The position numbers and the translations under genes are program-made. The notes beneath the pieces were generated by a model. The model had not been told where the DNA came from, did not search any database, and saw only the letters and a program-made list of their open reading frames with translations. A DNA stretch of 64,000 nt from CAZAAW01 sp964483325. Its GTDB lineage: Bacteria; Pseudomonadota; Alphaproteobacteria; Rhizobiales; Kaistiaceae. Location of the stretch: assembly GCA_964483325.1 (NCBI GenBank), contig CAZAAW010000001.1, positions 355,056 through 419,055 of the forward strand, written 5' to 3'. This document shows, piece by piece, positions 56,610 to 64,000 of the stretch. Within the stretch, counting starts at the first letter, position 1, and the number at the start of each line of letters is the position of its first letter.

Positions 56610-59148
56610 TCAGAAAGACTTGCTGAAGCCGATCTGGATGCCGGCGCTGGTATAGCCGGGGGCGAGCCCGACCGTGCCGGTGATGCTGGTCACCGTCGTC
56701 GCATTCCACTGATGACGGAGGCCGAGGCTGCCCTCGAACCAGTCGCTGATTCCCCCGGTAGCACCGGTGAGGCCGCAGAACGCGGCGATCGGGGCGGCGC
56801 CGTCGCAGTCGGCGACGACGAGCGAACCGGTCAGCGAGCTCCCTGCCCCGCTGAGCCGATGCGCCCAGGCGGCCGAGCCGATGAGCGTGGTCTGCTCCGT
56901 CAGGGCGAACTTGCCCTCGGCGCCGAGCCGCAGGTCGAGGGCGCCGATCGTGGCGGCGCCGAACGTCGCCGGGAACGGCCCGCCGGTCTCGGTCCAGCCG
57001 TTGAAATGCGTCGCCGTGTAGCTGAACTGCGCGAAGGGCGTCAGGGTGAATTGCGGCCCCAGCGGCTGCGCATAGCCGAGGCGGCCGAGAAGGCCATAGG
57101 CCCAGCCGTCGGTCGAGCCGAAGGACTGCGCCGTGCCCATGCCGTTGGCATAGGCGCGCGTGATGTCGAGGTCCTGGAACACCGACAGCGTCAGGGCGCT
57201 GAAGGCCTGGAGGCCGGCATCGGGCATGTGCGAGGCGTAGAAGCCGACATGCGGCGCAGTGCCCTCGATGCTCGACAGGCCGCTGTCGGAGCGCACCGAG
57301 ATGTGGCCGAGGCCGATGCTGGCGCCGAGCGAATCGACGTCGGTGTAGTAGCGCGCCATGCCGACATCGCCGTAGACCTCGGTGCCGACCATGTCCCAGT
57401 AGCCGGTGATGCCGCCGAAGGCGAAGAAGCACCAGGGCTGCTCCGCCGCGGTGGTTCCGCGGGCGCGTAGGCAGGCATTCTGCTGCAGGCCGAACAGCGG
57501 CTGGCCGGCGCTGCCCGTCACTTCCTTGAACAGCTTGCCGAGATCGGTGATCGAGGTGATCTGCTCGTCCGGCGTCGTGATGCCCGGCGGCGGGGGCGGC
57601 GGAGGCGGCTCCGGACCGTCCGGCCCCTCGTCTTCCGTCAGGCGCACCAGCCAGGCCGGGTCGGCACCGGCATAGCGCTCCATCTGGAATTCTCCCGAAT
57701 ATTCGCCGTCGCCGATGATGATGATGTCGGTATAGCCCTCGGCATTGGAGAGCGTGCGAACGCCGGTCGCCGTCGTCAGGTAGAAATTGGGCTTCAGCGT
57801 CACGCCGCGGTTTTCAAGCTCGGTCTGCACCAGCGAGCCCGCGAAGCCGCCGCTCGCCTGCCAGATCGCCGCCTCGGACCAGATGCCGTTGTTGCCGTAG
57901 CCGTCGTCGATGTCGATCTGCCCGACGACGACGGTGCCGGAGGCGTCGACCGCGTTGGCGACGGAGCCGCGCGTCACCGGCGCAATTTCCGGATCCTCGC
58001 CATCGAAGAGCGCCGGGATGGGATCGATGCCGCCGAGCATTGTCGCCGTGTGCGTCGCCCAGCCGTCGCTCGTCTGCCAGAGCATGGCGCGGTAGGCGAG
58101 GTCTTCCGGCGCCACCAACGGCGCGGCCAGCGGCACGGATGTCGGCCGAATGAGCTGTCCGCTCCAGCCGACGGCGACGTCGCCGGCGGCATTCACCGCC
58201 CGGGCGTCGCCGATGTCGTCGTCCGTGGCGAGCTGCAGGCCGATTATCGTGCCGATGACCGGGTTGCCGGCCGCATCGGTGCTCGACGTGCCGTCATCGA
58301 CCCACACCACCGGCAGCGTCGGGCCACCCCCGTAATAGAGGCCGTCGTCCTGGCCCCGGTCCATGGCGGAGCCGTCGCCGATCCAGCCGACGATGACCTT
58401 GCCGTCGGCGCTGATGTCGTTGGCGACGCTGTCCGTCCCGTATTCGGTTAGGTCGCCGTCGTCAGGAACCGTCAGCCGCTCGATCAGCGAGTTCTCGGGC
58501 GTCGCCGTATCGATGGTCCACCGAACGGCATTCGGCGCGTACCAGTATTCTTCCTCGACCCCGCTCCAGCCCGCCGCATAGGTGCCGGCGTCATTGATGG
58601 CGTAGGCCTCGCCGTCGACTTCCTTCACCTCCGTATCGAGCAGCGTCGGCAGCGCGTGGGCGGTCCAGTCCGGCGTCGCACCCGTCCAGATCACCGGGAT
58701 GAAGCGATCCTCGAAGCAGCCGTCCTGGCAGACGTCCTGGTCGATATAGACCGAGCCGACGATCGACGCGCCGGCGGCGTCGATGTCATAGGCCCAGCTG
58801 CCGATGCCATAGTCGAATTCGTTGAAGCCGATGTCCTCGGGATCGTCCGGCAGGAAGACGACGCTGTGCGGCCCGTTGCCGTCGGCGAAGTTCGGCTCCC
58901 AGACGATGGCGTGATACTCGTAGCCTTCGCCCGGAATGGCGATGGTACCGACGACGGCGGCGCCCGACGCGCTGACGTCATGGGGCGTGGGTGAGGATGT
59001 CCGGACAGTCGCCGGATGTCTGGGCCGGGTCGCAAACGCCGTAATAGAGATTGTCGAGATCAAAGACCGACTGCGCCGATGCCGGGGTCATACCGGCGGT
59101 GGTGAGGAGCGACGCTATACCTGCATAAAGCCAGTATCTTCCTGACAT
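56610..59148 (-). pseudogene. Autotransporter with HAF-type repeats, frame broken after the signal region
   Basis: A signal-peptide segment starts at ATG 59148 (MSGRYWLYAGIASLLTTAGM, cleavage probably after PASAQ) and runs 56 codons to a TGA at 58978-58980. The passenger continues in another frame from about 58985 to 56610. Removing one C from a CCCC run at 58982-58985 joins them into about 845 residues. The passenger has six copies of a motif like D-[IV]-S-A-x-G-x-x-V-V-G (for example DISADGKVIVGW). A Pro linker, then a beta-barrel of about 280 residues ending in GFSKSF, follow. This fits the autotransporter class. It may be a real mutation, a sequence error, or a phase-variable site. Confidence 0.8.
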
Positions 59149-59300
59149 GACGTTGCCCCGTTGGCGGCCACCGTGACTTGCAGAAAATTCATAAGGCGAT
59201 GCAGGCGTCAGGCTACTCCTCGTAATCCTGCCGTCAACGCAGCAAAATGGCGGTTTTTCTCTGCTGTGGCCGCCTCGCCACAAAGAAGCGGCGGGACAAA

Positions 59301-59330
59301 AGAAAAAGGGCTGCCTTGAGGCAGCCCTTT
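59301..59330 (-). terminator. Intrinsic terminator after rpoC
   Basis: AAAGGGCTGCC and GGCAGCCCTTT form a perfect 11-bp stem with a TTGA loop. On the minus strand TTTTTCTTTTG follows. It lies 24 bases past the rpoC stop and ends the rpoBC transcript before the autotransporter gene. Confidence 0.94.
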
Positions 59331-59353
59331 CTATTTTCGGTTGTACCGGCTCT

Positions 59354-63550
<4,197 letters not shown>

Positions 63551-63631
63551 CGGCAGTGTCTCCCGATGCGGGCGGCAGGAGCGCAAAGGCACTCCGGCCA
63601 CCGCATGAATGGGTTCAAATTCGTTGCGGCC

Positions 63632-63676
63632 CTCGGCGAGGGCATCCTCGGCAAGGACATCCTCGGCAAGAGCATG
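63632..63676. repeat. Three 15-bp imperfect tandem repeats between rpoB and rpoC
   Basis: The units CTCGGCGAGGGCATC, CTCGGCAAGGACATC and CTCGGCAAGAGCATG follow each other at 63632, 63647 and 63662. They lie in the 136-base spacer, ten bases after the rpoB stop. A minus-strand frame through them would read five-residue units of the type M-x-x-P-R, but it is not part of a recognised gene. Confidence 0.85.
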
Positions 63677-63686
63677 GCGCGGCGGA

Positions 63687-64000
<314 letters not shown>

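Overview
The window looks like a GC-rich alphaproteobacterial chromosome, most likely Hyphomicrobiales (Rhizobiales). The main clues are an ATP12-type F1-ATPase assembly chaperone, a 14-gene nuo layout with separate nuoC and nuoD, and the order lon - hupB - tRNA-Val - tRNA-Asp - nuo. A single transcription unit running from rpsL to the end of the alpha operon supports the same placement. Nearly every gene lies on the minus strand, so transcription runs from right to left. The taxon is inferred from gene order and protein features, not from a search.

Read from the right end, the layout is as follows. The 3' end of rpoB and the whole of rpoC end at a strong terminator. Next comes an autotransporter-type surface protein gene whose signal-peptide segment is out of frame with the rest (59.1-56.6 kb). 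The str/S10/spc/alpha ribosomal block follows (56.2-37.9 kb: rpsL, rpsG, fusA, tuf, rpsJ to rpmC, rplN to secY, adk, rpsM, rpsK, rpoA, rplQ) and closes with a terminator. Behind it are an HtrA/DegP-like protease, RarA, an MFS transporter, an RluC-like pseudouridine synthase, a small iron-permease-family membrane protein and the ATP12 chaperone (37.8-31.4 kb).

From 31.4 to 23.6 kb lies a mixed, more accessory region with genes on both strands. It holds a DUF1772-like membrane protein, acylphosphatase, lipB, a sulfotransferase, tRNA-Leu(GAG), MgtE, a Gfo/Idh/MocA oxidoreductase, an aldo/keto reductase, a DUF599 membrane protein and an isoaspartate-methyltransferase-like protein. Between the aldo/keto reductase and the oxidoreductase is a plus-strand run of hairpins ending in an excellent terminator, which is a candidate small RNA.

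The next block is protein quality control: tRNA-Leu(UAG), tig, clpP, clpX, map, lon, hupB, then tRNA-Val and tRNA-Asp. A GT4 glycosyltransferase and a ChaC-type enzyme sit between the tRNAs and the nuo operon (nuoA to nuoM, nuoM running off the left end). The nuo operon carries a small unrecognised two-helix membrane protein between nuoH and nuoI, and a His-rich insertion in NuoL.

Most of the window is housekeeping and I do not see a clear new defence, mobile or biosynthetic system. The best leads are the frameshifted HAF-repeat autotransporter inside the rpo/ribosomal cluster, the candidate small RNA near 26.2 kb, the extra nuo-operon gene, the hairpin-filled spacers of the alpha operon, and a possibly leaderless map gene. 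No insertion sequence, prophage or CRISPR array was seen.
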